A stretch of DNA of 64,000 bases. It comes from Henriciella sp045287255. Lineage in GTDB: Bacteria; Pseudomonadota; Alphaproteobacteria; Caulobacterales; Hyphomonadaceae. The stretch is from NCBI RefSeq assembly GCF_045287255.1, contig NZ_CP137142.1, positions 1,550,001 to 1,614,000 of the forward strand, given 5' to 3'. Shown piece after piece: positions 1 to 8,273 of this stretch. Position numbers and translations under genes: made by a program. A model generated the notes under the pieces. The model was not told the origin of the DNA. It did not search any database and was given only the letters and a program-made list of their open reading frames with translations. Numbering within the stretch: position 1 is the stretch's first letter; the number at the start of each line of letters is the position of its first letter.

Positions 1-63
1 GGCTGACATAAAGCGTTCTCCTTGGCGCTGGCGTTAGCAAACCCTACGCAACACGCAAGGGCC
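1..63. other. Window edge, no gene seen
   Basis: Short stretch downstream of the NnrU-like gene at the left edge. I see no start, RNA gene or clear terminator in it; the gene it may belong to lies outside the window. Confidence 0.4.
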
Positions 64-648
64 TCACATGCCAGGGACTGCGCTAACACCAAACAGGATC
101 GGGTGTAGCCAAAACGCCAATATAGCCCAAACGGCCAATCCACCGACAATGGCAACACCATCCATCATAGCGCTGAGTTCTGCATCCGGCCCTGGACCAT
201 TATCGCCGCGCCGCTTGACCATAATCCGGTCGAACACCGCATAGACCAGGAAACTGCCGAACAGAATGACGCTGTTAAGTTCGCCATTTGAAAGGAGGTG
301 ACCGAGTGCCCATAACTTCACCGCGACGAGCATCGGATGCTTGGTCACTTTCTTGATGTACCCGGCCGGAACCTGAGAAGCGACCAGCAGGATCAGCGCC
401 GGGATCATCAACAGAATATTGATATGCTGTAATCCGGTTGGCGACACATAGAGCACACCTGCGCCGCGAGTTTGTCCAAAGCCAATGCAAATCAGGACAA
501 ACCCAATCAGCGAAATAAGAGAGTACAGCCCCATATAGGGTCCATATCCGAGACGAACCTTCAGGTCTTTCTCGACTTCACGAGAGCGCACCGCCGAGTA
601 GAGATGCACTCCGAAAAAAATCAGCAACCCTGCGATAAATGTTAGCAT
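64..648 (-). CDS. NnrU-like integral membrane protein
   Basis: A 194-residue very hydrophobic protein with five to six predicted membrane segments (around residues 2-20, 38-60, 76-93, 110-130 and 162-190). The overall pattern, with an early GVHLYSAVR, a central HPM (THPMLVAVKLWALGHLLSNG) and a final hydrophobic pair, matches the NnrU / methyltransferase-like membrane family first described near denitrification genes; its biochemical role is not established and no nitrogen-oxide genes are visible here. The ATG at 648 has AGGAG nine bases upstream. It is divergent from the small exported protein at 806. Confidence 0.75.
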   Translation of the reverse strand: MLTFIAGLLIFFGVHLYSAVRSREVEKDLKVRLGYGPYMGLYSLISLIGFVLICIGFGQTRGAGVLYVSPTGLQHINILLMIPALILLVASQVPAGYIKKVTKHPMLVAVKLWALGHLLSNGELNSVILFGSFLVYAVFDRIMVKRRGDNGPGPDAELSAMMDGVAIVGGLAVWAILAFWLHPILFGVSAVPGM

Positions 649-717
649 CCCAGCACACTCCTAGCATTCAATATAAGCGTTGGGAGCAAGCCTAACACAG
701 CTATGGCAAAGACTGTC

Positions 718-730
718 ACAAAATTTTTGT
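718..730. promoter_or_regulatory. AT-rich palindrome in divergent promoter region
   Basis: ACAAAA-T-TTTTGT is a perfect 6-bp-arm palindrome in the AT-rich gap between the divergent genes starting at 648 and 806. It could be an operator or simply AT-rich promoter DNA; nothing else supports a regulator. Confidence 0.25.
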
Positions 731-805
731 TTGTTGTTTTTCGATAATGTGATATTGTTTTTCAATACATGGCATAGACCATGATTGAGAGAGAAGGATA
801 AAACA

Positions 806-1282
806 ATGATGAAAGCCTTGATCACTACCGCAATCCTCCCGCTACTGATTGGCACCGCCAATGCTGCTGATTGGCATCCCACGCCGGGTCAGGACGCAGA
901 GGCACCAAGCGCTGTTTATTCAGAGACGGAAACCGGCACTGCGCTCCTGACCTGCAACGCAGAAGGAAAACTGACAGCCATGCTAAGCCAAGTCACGGAC
1001 GATTTTGCCAAAACGATGGGAAAATCTGCGCCTTACCGTCGCTCAGTCGATGTTGAATTGTCAGGGGGCGATTGGCTGGTTGATGCCAAATGGGTGTCTG
1101 TCCCTGCAATCAAGACCATTATCTCTGGGTCCCATTCGCATGCGGCAAAAATCTTCAATGCGGTTGTCCGTCAAGAGAACTTAACCGTAAATGTCGAAGG
1201 CAAGGACTTCGTGTCTATCGACCTGCCTGAAGTCGATAGCACATTCACCGCGTTCGCTAAGACATGTAAGGAAAAACGATAG
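806..1282 (+). CDS. Small exported protein of unknown function
   Basis: Encodes 158 residues beginning with a clear Sec signal peptide (MMKALITTAILPLLIGTANA, cleavage after ANA), so it is probably periplasmic. The mature part has two cysteines (in LLTCNAEG and KTCKEK) that could form one disulfide. I do not recognise the family. The ATG at 806 is chosen over the in-frame TTG at 785 because GAGAGAAGG lies at ideal distance before it. Base composition is somewhat lower in GC than the neighbouring suf genes. It ends 4 bases from the convergent sufA end, with no obvious terminator between them. Confidence 0.65.
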   Translation: MMKALITTAILPLLIGTANAADWHPTPGQDAEAPSAVYSETETGTALLTCNAEGKLTAMLSQVTDDFAKTMGKSAPYRRSVDVELSGGDWLVDAKWVSVPAIKTIISGSHSHAAKIFNAVVRQENLTVNVEGKDFVSIDLPEVDSTFTAFAKTCKEKR

Positions 1283-1286
1283 AGCC

Positions 1287-1646
1287 TTACTCTGCGGCGA
1301 CAGGAACGATTGTTACGCTTTCGCCGCAGCCACAGGCATCGGTCTGGTTCGGATTGCCAAACGTGAAGCGCTCATGGAGCAAGGTCGTCTCATAATCCAC
1401 AGTTGAGCCCAGCAGGAACAAAACCGCCTTGGAATCAACGACAATTTTGACGCCTTTATCCTCGACAATCTCGTCGAGGGCTTCAGGGGCCTCAACATAG
1501 TCCATAATGTATTCCATGCCCGCGCAGCCACCATTGGTGACGCCCACACGCAGATAGCCTGCGCCTTTTTCGGACATGATTTCAGCGACACGCGCCGCGG
1601 CCGCATCGGTCAAGGTGACAAGTTTCGGTCTAGGTCGTCTGGCCAT
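1287..1646 (-). CDS. sufA: A-type iron-sulfur carrier SufA/ErpA-like
   Basis: 119-residue A-type carrier protein that receives Fe-S clusters from the SufBCD scaffold and passes them to apoproteins. The HesB/IscA fold signature is visible: the first ligand cysteine in TNGGCAGMEY near residue 47 and the C-terminal CGCGESV pair near residues 108-110. An ATG at 1646 opens the basic MARRPRPK sequence; an upstream in-frame TTG at 1688 would add 14 unlikely residues. It is the last gene of the suf operon, about 90 bases after sufT. Whether it is functionally SufA, IscA or ErpA cannot be decided from sequence; the operon position favours SufA. Confidence 0.92.
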   Translation of the reverse strand: MARRPRPKLVTLTDAAAARVAEIMSEKGAGYLRVGVTNGGCAGMEYIMDYVEAPEALDEIVEDKGVKIVVDSKAVLFLLGSTVDYETTLLHERFTFGNPNQTDACGCGESVTIVPVAAE

Positions 1647-1734
1647 GGCTTTCAAATGGTTGCGGTTGGCAGTCTGGTCAAGAGTCAATCGTACGATTTA
1701 CAGGCGGCTCAAAACTTCCCTTAACGCCCCAACA

Positions 1735-2127
1735 TCAAAGCATATTGAGCGCCAGGCGCGCTTCATCTGACATGCGGGACGGATCCCATGGTGGATCAAA
1801 GGTCAGGCGCACCTCAACATCATCGACACCCGTTACGCCACGTGCAGCCATTTCAACCCAGCCTGGCATATCACCAGCCACAGGACAGTTGGGCGCAGTC
1901 AGCGTCATATCGATGTCGACCTTGCGGTCATCATCAATATCAACCTTGTATATCAGGCCAAGCTCGTAAATATCGACCGGAATTTCCGGATCATACACGG
2001 TCTTGAAGGCCTCAATGAGATCATCTGTGATCTTGTTCAGCTCGGCTTGCGGAATCGCACTTTTCTCCGCAGTCGTGTCCGTAGCGGCTACATCAAGCGT
2101 ATCGTGAGCGGTCATATCGTCTGCCAT
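1735..2127 (-). CDS. sufT: SufT, DUF59/MIP18-type Fe-S maturation factor
   Basis: 130-residue DUF59 protein with the family hallmark DPEIPVDIYELGLIY near residues 46-60 and the TAPNCPVAG loop with the conserved cysteine near residue 80. SufT proteins act as accessory factors in Fe-S cluster maturation, important under high demand in the bacteria where they were tested. The first ~30 residues are polar and poorly conserved-looking (DTLDVAATDTTAE), typical of an alphaproteobacterial extension. It starts 8 bases after the sufS stop and is clearly part of the suf transcript. Confidence 0.92.
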   Translation of the reverse strand: MADDMTAHDTLDVAATDTTAEKSAIPQAELNKITDDLIEAFKTVYDPEIPVDIYELGLIYKVDIDDDRKVDIDMTLTAPNCPVAGDMPGWVEMAARGVTGVDDVEVRLTFDPPWDPSRMSDEARLALNML

Positions 2128-2135
2128 ATCGGAAC

Positions 2136-3359
2136 CTATATAAGCATATTTCGTGCTTTATGAAGCGCTTCGATCAAGGTATCGACCTCGGCCTCAGTAT
2201 TATACAGGCCAAAACTGGCCCGGGCCGTAGCCGTTACCCCTAAATGATCCATCAGAGGTTGGGCACAATGATGCCCCGCCCGCACCGCCACGCCATAACG
2301 ATCGAGCAATTGCGCGATATCGTGCGGGTGGGCTCCTTCCAGACTGAAAGACATCACCGCGCCTTTGCCTGCGGCTGTGCCGTGGACTTTGATCCCGTTT
2401 ACACCACGTACGCCGTCAATGGCACGCTGATACAAGGCATGTTCATGCGCCTGAACCTCTTCCATATTGAATGCAGACAGCCATTCAAGCGCCGCACCGA
2501 AGCCAATTGCCTCAAGAATCGGTGGCGTTCCCGCTTCGAACTTATGTGGCGCTTCATTATAAGTGACGCGTTCTTTTTCGACGATCTCAATCATCTCGCC
2601 GCCGCCCTGATAGGGACGAAGACGCGCCAGCGACTCTGCCTTGCCATACAGCGCGCCAATCCCGGTCGGCCCATAAATCTTGTGCGCTGTCAGAACATAG
2701 TAATCACAGCCTAGCGCCTGCACATCCACGTCAAGATGCACGCCCGCCTGACAGCCATCGAACAGGACTTCGGCTCCTGCGGCATGCGCAATCTCAACAA
2801 TCCGCGCGGCGTCTGTGACGGTGCCAAGCACGTTCGACATATGAGTCATGGTAACCAGACGCGTTTTCGGTCCCACTGCGGCTTCCAGCGCCGCCATATC
2901 CAGTGCACCAGTCTCGTCGACATCCACCCATTTCAAAACGGCACCATGACGCTCCCGCAGGAAATGCCAGGGCACAATATTGGAATGGTGTTCCATCACT
3001 GAGAGGACAATCTCATCGCCAGGCTGGATTTCACCTGCAAGCCCTGAGGCGACCAGATTGAAAGCCTCTGTCCCACCCTTGGTGAAGATGACATTGTTGA
3101 CGCTCGGCGCATTCAGGAAACGGCGAACCCACTCACGGGCCTGCTCAAACGCTTCTGTGGTTTCATTCGCCATGGTGTGCAGCCCACGGTGCACATTGGC
3201 ATAGGAGGTCCGCATTTGACCGGCCATTGCATCAATCACCGCATTCGGTTTTTGCGCACTGGCCGCATTATCGAGATAGCAAAGGGGGTTGCCATTCACC
3301 TCCCGCTGCAGAATTGGAAATTCCGAGCGGATGGCCTCGATATCAAATGCGCGTGTCAT
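2136..3359 (-). CDS. sufS: Cysteine desulfurase SufS (group II)
   Basis: 407-residue PLP enzyme that removes sulfur from L-cysteine for Fe-S assembly. The PLP lysine is in LTAHKIYGPTG near residue 226 and the catalytic cysteine in RAGHHCAQPL near residue 364; the short loop around that cysteine is the SufS (group II) type, which normally needs a sulfur acceptor such as SufE or SufU. No sufE or sufU is in this window. Start ATG at 3359 overlaps the sufD stop (ATGA), so the genes are translationally coupled. A second, different desulfurase lies at 11554-12687. Confidence 0.97.
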   Translation of the reverse strand: MTRAFDIEAIRSEFPILQREVNGNPLCYLDNAASAQKPNAVIDAMAGQMRTSYANVHRGLHTMANETTEAFEQAREWVRRFLNAPSVNNVIFTKGGTEAFNLVASGLAGEIQPGDEIVLSVMEHHSNIVPWHFLRERHGAVLKWVDVDETGALDMAALEAAVGPKTRLVTMTHMSNVLGTVTDAARIVEIAHAAGAEVLFDGCQAGVHLDVDVQALGCDYYVLTAHKIYGPTGIGALYGKAESLARLRPYQGGGEMIEIVEKERVTYNEAPHKFEAGTPPILEAIGFGAALEWLSAFNMEEVQAHEHALYQRAIDGVRGVNGIKVHGTAAGKGAVMSFSLEGAHPHDIAQLLDRYGVAVRAGHHCAQPLMDHLGVTATARASFGLYNTEAEVDTLIEALHKARNMLI

Positions 3360-4606
3360 GACACCGTCTCTGACAGGAATTCACGTGCTGCGGCAAGCAT
3401 CGCCTCTGCAACGCTCTCATGCGCCTCTTCCAAAGCCTCTGCCACAAAGGCTTCCGTCAGCAAGGCGCGAGCCTGTGCTTCAGGGATGCCGCGCTGACGC
3501 ATATAGAAGAGTTGGTTGGGGTCGAGTGCGCCGGATGTATTGCCGTGGGCGCATTCGACATCATCAGCATAAATCTCAAGCTCAGGCTTGGCGAAGATCT
3601 GTGCGCCATCTTCCAGCAAGAGTGCCTGATGCTGCATATCCGCATCAGTATGCTGACCGACAATCCGGGGCACAAAGAACTTGCCCTGAAACACGCCTGT
3701 CCCGCCGTCCAGAACCGCGCCCTTGGTGGTCTGTCGCGTAATACAGGATGGCGCGCCATGACGAACATGGCTGGTATAATCGGCATGGTAGCCATCGGCG
3801 CAGAGATAAGCCCCGTTTAGCGTGGCATGACTCTCCGTTTCCTGATGCACGAGCCGCGTTTCAAGCCGCGCAACTTTCGCACCAAATGCCAGAGCGGTCT
3901 GCACATATTCAGACTTCTCACCAAGGTGAATCAACGCCGTTATAGCCTGTGCCTCATCTGTGCTTCCGCGCTGCAGGATCGTGCGCGATACACGGCCACC
4001 GCCCTGCATCCCGATCTCCAGCAGGAAGGAAGAAAACCCAGCCCCACCAAGATGGCTTTCAATCAGATCAATGGAGGCGTCTGCACGCACCGTAATGCCA
4101 ACGCGCGCAAAATTGGTTTCGTCGCGATCACCTTCGCAAATGATGTGAAGCGGAACGCTGACAGCTTCGGTTACTTCGACCAGGAGAGTATCGAGGCCAC
4201 CTTTGCGCGCAGCCAGTGCTGCCGTCATCGCCCCAAGTGGGATATCTTCCGCATCGCCCAAGGCTTGCGCCTCGTCGCGACGGTGTAGCTTAATGCCCTT
4301 CGGCAAAGCTTCTGGTAGCTCAACACCACCCGCCTTGAAGCGGATCATGACGGCCTCTTCTGCGCTTGGCAGTGCCTGCGTATAAGCAGGTTTTTCCGAG
4401 GCTTCAACAGCCTTGAGCGCGGCCTTGAAGTCCGTCCACTTCCACGCCTCCATGCGGCGATGCGGCAAACCCGTTGCAGCAAAGGCATCAAAGGCACGCT
4501 TGCGCCGCCCATCCTCCGGCAGCATGGCATAGCGAGCAATCAGTTCCAGTTCAGCCGCATTGGGGTTGGCAAACTTGTCCCGGATATCAGCAACAGACAG
4601 CGCCAT
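3356..4606 (-). CDS. sufD: SufD, Fe-S scaffold subunit
   Basis: 416-residue SufD, partner of SufB in the SufBC2D scaffold. The C-terminal beta-helix/helical region carries the family sequence ECAHGNTSGALDPNQLFYMR, whose histidine corresponds to the conserved scaffold histidine, followed by the ARALLTEAFV helix shared with SufB. The N-terminal half begins with a short helical segment and the WKWTDFKAAL motif. Start ATG overlaps the sufC stop (TAATG), and its own stop overlaps sufS, so sufC-sufD-sufS form a tightly coupled block. Confidence 0.96.
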   Translation of the reverse strand: MALSVADIRDKFANPNAAELELIARYAMLPEDGRRKRAFDAFAATGLPHRRMEAWKWTDFKAALKAVEASEKPAYTQALPSAEEAVMIRFKAGGVELPEALPKGIKLHRRDEAQALGDAEDIPLGAMTAALAARKGGLDTLLVEVTEAVSVPLHIICEGDRDETNFARVGITVRADASIDLIESHLGGAGFSSFLLEIGMQGGGRVSRTILQRGSTDEAQAITALIHLGEKSEYVQTALAFGAKVARLETRLVHQETESHATLNGAYLCADGYHADYTSHVRHGAPSCITRQTTKGAVLDGGTGVFQGKFFVPRIVGQHTDADMQHQALLLEDGAQIFAKPELEIYADDVECAHGNTSGALDPNQLFYMRQRGIPEAQARALLTEAFVAEALEEAHESVAEAMLAAAREFLSETVS

Positions 4607-5367
4607 TACGCGGCCTCTCCCAACACCCCATCATAGCCTTCGGCTTCCAGACGCAGAGCCAACTCCGGGCCGCCGGTCGTGATGATCCGCCCCTTGGCCA
4701 GCACATGCACTTTATCCGGTTTGATATGGTCGAGCAGACGTTGGTAGTGCGTGATGACCAGCATACCGCGTTCTGGAGAGCGCAAAGCGTTCACACCATC
4801 GGCCACCGTGCGCAGCGCATCAATATCGAGACCAGAATCGGTTTCATCCAGAATCGCAAAACGCGGTTCCAGCATCATCATCTGAAAGATTTCCAACCGC
4901 TTCTTTTCACCACCGGAGAAGCCAACATTCAAAGGCCGCTTGAGCATATCCGCATCGAGATTGAGCTGCTTGCCAATCTCACGGGCTTTCTTGATGAAGT
5001 CAGGTGCTGAAATCTCATCCTCGCCCCGCGCTTTGCGCTGCGCATTCATGGCGGTGCGTACAAAAGTCATAACCGGAACACCGGGAATCTCGACCGGGTA
5101 CTGGAAAGACAGGAACAGGCCAGCCGCGGCGCGCTCTTCTGGATCCATGTCCAGAATATCCTCACCCTCAAGCAGGGCCTCACCGCCCGTGACTTCATAA
5201 CCGTCACGTCCAGTCAGAACATAAGACAATGTCGATTTGCCTGCACCGTTCGGCCCCATGATGGCATGAACCTCGCCCGCAGGCACTTCAAGAGACAAGC
5301 CATCAATAATGGTCTTGGCCTCGTCTTCTTCGCCAACTGTGGCGCTGAGATGATCAAGTTTCAACAT
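4606..5367 (-). CDS. sufC: SufC, Fe-S assembly ATPase
   Basis: 253-residue ABC-type ATPase of the cytosolic SUF scaffold. Walker A GPNGAGKST is at residues 38-46, the signature is FSGGEKKR and Walker B with the catalytic glutamate appears as AILDETDSGLD. There are no membrane segments, as expected of this non-transport ABC protein. The ATG at 5367 (MLKLDHL) is preferred to an in-frame start at 5442, which would overlap the upstream lipoprotein gene and add 25 residues that look untranslated. 62 bases separate it from the upstream gene. Confidence 0.97.
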   Translation of the reverse strand: MLKLDHLSATVGEEDEAKTIIDGLSLEVPAGEVHAIMGPNGAGKSTLSYVLTGRDGYEVTGGEALLEGEDILDMDPEERAAAGLFLSFQYPVEIPGVPVMTFVRTAMNAQRKARGEDEISAPDFIKKAREIGKQLNLDADMLKRPLNVGFSGGEKKRLEIFQMMMLEPRFAILDETDSGLDIDALRTVADGVNALRSPERGMLVITHYQRLLDHIKPDKVHVLAKGRIITTGGPELALRLEAEGYDGVLGEAA

Positions 5368-5429
5368 GCAGCGGATGTAGATACATGGCGGCCAATTTAA
5401 AGGGTGAAAGCGACCCGGACTGCCGAAAA

Positions 5430-6137
5430 TCAGCCATCCCAATCGCGTTGATCCAGCCCCATCAGATCACGACCACTCATTGCCTTCCGCAAATCGACCT
5501 CATTGAGCAGCAATGTCCCAATATAATGGACGCTTTCTTCCTTACCCTGCACGACCCGTTTAAGCGCTGTATTGATCGGTGTCGCAACACCCTGCGGGCC
5601 AACCAGAACAAAGGTATCAAAGCCCGGATCAACACCATAATGTTCTGCAAAGGCTGGGTTGGCCGCAAGGAAACGATCAAACCGCTCCCAGTTCCAGGTC
5701 AGAGATGAGTTGGCGCGGATCACTTCGCCCAGGTACAGCCCGGCAAACATCACCGAATTATCCCCGCGCCCATCCATCATCAAAAGCTCGCCTGCTTGAC
5801 CCTCGCCGGCCTGCAAACGGTTGACCGTGTGAACATCGGCCAGCCAGCGGTCGATCTCCTTCAGGCTCTCAATCGAATAATCGAGCGCACTTTTGTCGAG
5901 CCGATTAGGCAGCAGAATAAGATCATCACCTTCGGGGCTGAGATAGGTTAGCAACGCAGCGTCAATGTCGGTTGTTTCAGCCGCCGCGCCCCAGACTTCA
6001 GTCGTGCTGCCATCCTGTGAAGCGAGTGGCACAACCCGGCCATCCGGATACAGAATGCGCGTTTCCTGCACAGGAGCACTCGCGCATCCCGCGAGAAATA
6101 GCGCCGGAACTAGCCAAAAACGGGACATTTCGCTCAT
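5430..6137 (-). CDS. Putative lipoprotein inside the suf operon
   Basis: 235 residues starting with a lipoprotein signal (MSRFWLVPALFLAGCAS; lipobox LAGC near residue 18), so probably anchored to the inner or outer membrane. The mature part is mixed alpha/beta without a motif I can place; the fragments FDTFVLVGPQGVATPINTALKRVVQGKEE and a conserved-looking DGRGDNSVMFAG are the most distinctive. AAGGGG precedes the ATG at 6137. It lies between sufB and sufC in the same direction, which is unusual because those genes are normally adjacent. No enzymatic role is claimed. Confidence 0.75.
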   Translation of the reverse strand: MSEMSRFWLVPALFLAGCASAPVQETRILYPDGRVVPLASQDGSTTEVWGAAAETTDIDAALLTYLSPEGDDLILLPNRLDKSALDYSIESLKEIDRWLADVHTVNRLQAGEGQAGELLMMDGRGDNSVMFAGLYLGEVIRANSSLTWNWERFDRFLAANPAFAEHYGVDPGFDTFVLVGPQGVATPINTALKRVVQGKEESVHYIGTLLLNEVDLRKAMSGRDLMGLDQRDWDG

Positions 6138-6223
6138 TTTTCCCCTTAAACACGAACTGCATGCTTAACTACAGCAAACTCCGTGCCGCCCTGACGGGCA
6201 AGGGTTAATGGCAGTTTGGTTTT

Positions 6224-6610
6224 CTAGAAATTGATGAAGGGCAGCGCCTCAATCATGAGAAAAACATATGTCAGCATTATTATCATTGGTATTATCTGAG
6301 CAATCAGAGTGCCTGTAATTCCAAAGCGGGGCTTATCAACATATGGAAAGTTAGTTCCCATAGCTTTCTTCATAGCTTTACCATATTGCCCCATACGCCG
6401 AACTACTAGGAATTGCATAAGCATTAAGACGCAACCTAAAGCCAAAACCATAACCGGAAGAAACCACGATCCCTTATCCTTTATTATGTACCAACCAGCA
6501 AACACCCCGGCAGCAATAGTAGGCGTAGCATAGATCGCTCCCCACATTTGTTGACTGTAATTGATCCACAAATCCGCCAGTTTATCCTGACTGATCTTAT
6601 CCTCGTCCAC
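6224..6610 (-). CDS. AT-rich membrane protein coupled to sufB
   Basis: 128 residues with three or four predicted membrane helices (about 26-43, 49-68 and 101-122) and a cytosolic-looking charged N-terminus MDEDKISQDKLADLW. I do not recognise the family. It starts with GTG at 6610, whose first base is the last base of the sufB TAG stop, a strong sign of translational coupling. Its base composition is clearly more AT-rich than sufB and sufC on either side, suggesting later acquisition. With the adjacent lipoprotein it forms a two-gene envelope insertion in the suf operon. Confidence 0.75.
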   Translation of the reverse strand: MDEDKISQDKLADLWINYSQQMWGAIYATPTIAAGVFAGWYIIKDKGSWFLPVMVLALGCVLMLMQFLVVRRMGQYGKAMKKAMGTNFPYVDKPRFGITGTLIAQIIPMIIMLTYVFLMIEALPFINF

Positions 6611-8175
6611 TACCCAACGCTCCCCTCCAGGCTGACCTTCAGCAGGCTTTGCGCTTCAACCGCAAACTCCATGGGCAGCTCCTGGAGCACTTCGCGGACA
6701 AAGCCATTGACGAGCAGGGCCACCGCCTCTTCCTCACCAATCCCGCGTTGGCGGACATAGAACATCTGGTCGTCGGCCAGCTTGGTCGTCGTCGCCTCAT
6801 GTTCCAGTTGCGCATCGGCACGGCGATTCTCGACATAAGGCACCGTGTGGGCCCCGCAGCGGTCGCCAATCAGCAGGCTGTCACATTGGGTAAAGTTCCG
6901 GGCTTTTTCCGCTTTTTTGTTCACAGACACCAGACCGCGATAGGTGTTGTCCGATTTACCCGCAGAAATCCCTTTGGAAATGATGCGGGACTTTGTGCGC
7001 TTGCCCAGATGGATCATCTTGGTGCCCGTGTCGGCCATCTGACGGCCATTGGTTACCGCAATGGAATAGAATTCGCCAACACTGTCATCGCCGCGCAGGA
7101 CACAGCTTGGATACTTCCATGTTACAGCAGATCCGGTCTCAACCTGCGTCCATGAGATCTTGGAACGCGCACCACGGCAGTCACCACGTTTGGTCACGAA
7201 ATTATAGATGCCGCCTTTGCCATTCTCATCACCCGGCCACCAATTCTGAACCGTCGAGTATTTGATCTCGGCATCTTCCAGCGCGACGAGCTCAACCACT
7301 GCCGCATGCAGCTGATTCTCATCGCGCATCGGGGCGGTACAGCCCTCCAGATAGGAGACATAGCTGCCCTTATCGGCAATGATCAAAGTGCGCTCAAACT
7401 GACCCGTATTCTCCGCATTCATCCGGAAATAGGTCGACAACTCCATCGGGCAGCGTACGCCCGGCGGGACATAAACAAATGTCCCATCAGAGAAGACTGC
7501 GCTGTTCAGCGTCGCAAAGTAATTGTCCGATTGCGGCACAACCGAGCCAAGATACTTCTTCACCAGTTCCGGATGCTCATGCACAGCCTCAGAGATGGAC
7601 ATGAAGATGACGCCTGCTTTTTCCAGCTCGGCGCGGAACGTCGTCGCGACCGAGACAGAGTCAAACACCGCATCTACAGCGACCTTTGGGCGATCCATAC
7701 GCGCATCCGCCGCCGACTCAGCGGCACCTTCGACCCCAAGCAGAACCTCAGCCTCACGCAGTGGAATCCCAAGCTTCTTATAGGTCTCCAGAATCTCTTC
7801 CGGGACATCATCAATCGACTCATATTTCGCGCCCGTCTTTGGCGCGGCGTAGAAATAGGTTTCCTGATAATCGACCGGATCATAGCGCACCATCGCCCAG
7901 TCCGGCTCTTCCATGGTCAGCCAGCGATCATAGGCCTTCATCCGCCAGTCGAGCAGCCATTCAGGCTCTTCCTTCTTCTCGGAAATGAAGCGAACAATGT
8001 CCTTGTTCAGGCCCTTCGGCGCATACTCGGTTTCAATATCCGTGGTGAATCCAGCCGAATAATTCTCAGATTCCAGCGCCTTCGCCGCTGCAACTGTGCC
8101 CTCGTCAATGCTATCTTTTACTTTGACGTCCACGCAATCATCCTCGTGCTCTTCAATGCCACCGCAGCAATCCAT
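6610..8175 (-). CDS. sufB: SufB, Fe-S scaffold subunit
   Basis: 521-residue SufB, which carries the nascent cluster in the SufBC2D complex. The core beta-helix is recognisable from VPPGVRCPMELSTYFR, the cluster-related SYVSYLEGCTAPMRDENQLHAAVVE segment and the C-terminal ARNFTQCDSLLIGDRCGAHT stretch with conserved cysteines, then the LVNGFVREVL helix. The ATG at 8175 follows TTAGGAGCG at good spacing; an in-frame ATG at 8205 is less likely. The N-terminus MDCCGGIEEHEDDC is cysteine-rich and acidic, unlike most SufB starts. First gene of the operon; its ribosome site lies in a hairpin (see 8182-8222). Confidence 0.96.
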   Translation of the reverse strand: MDCCGGIEEHEDDCVDVKVKDSIDEGTVAAAKALESENYSAGFTTDIETEYAPKGLNKDIVRFISEKKEEPEWLLDWRMKAYDRWLTMEEPDWAMVRYDPVDYQETYFYAAPKTGAKYESIDDVPEEILETYKKLGIPLREAEVLLGVEGAAESAADARMDRPKVAVDAVFDSVSVATTFRAELEKAGVIFMSISEAVHEHPELVKKYLGSVVPQSDNYFATLNSAVFSDGTFVYVPPGVRCPMELSTYFRMNAENTGQFERTLIIADKGSYVSYLEGCTAPMRDENQLHAAVVELVALEDAEIKYSTVQNWWPGDENGKGGIYNFVTKRGDCRGARSKISWTQVETGSAVTWKYPSCVLRGDDSVGEFYSIAVTNGRQMADTGTKMIHLGKRTKSRIISKGISAGKSDNTYRGLVSVNKKAEKARNFTQCDSLLIGDRCGAHTVPYVENRRADAQLEHEATTTKLADDQMFYVRQRGIGEEEAVALLVNGFVREVLQELPMEFAVEAQSLLKVSLEGSVG

Positions 8176-8181
8176 GAGTAT

Positions 8182-8222
8182 CGCTCCTAATCTCTTGGGT
8201 GACATATGGCGCGTTAGGAGCG
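8182..8222 (-). promoter_or_regulatory. Hairpin that would cover the sufB ribosome binding site
   Basis: On the sufB message, CGCTCCTAA (8222-8214) and TTAGGAGCG (8190-8182) are perfect 9-base complements separated by 23 bases. The second arm contains the AGGAG used by the sufB ATG at 8175. Folded, the start region would be masked. Read on the plus strand the same repeat is followed by six T, so a weak antisense terminator is an alternative reading. Confidence 0.5.
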
Positions 8223-8273
8223 TTTTTTAACCCCAAATCGACACTTTACTTCGGAATCTACGTAGTTGCCCCT

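Noticed and set aside
7306..8190. 294-codon frame antisense to sufB
   Set aside because: Shadow of sufB; amino-acid content is not protein-like.
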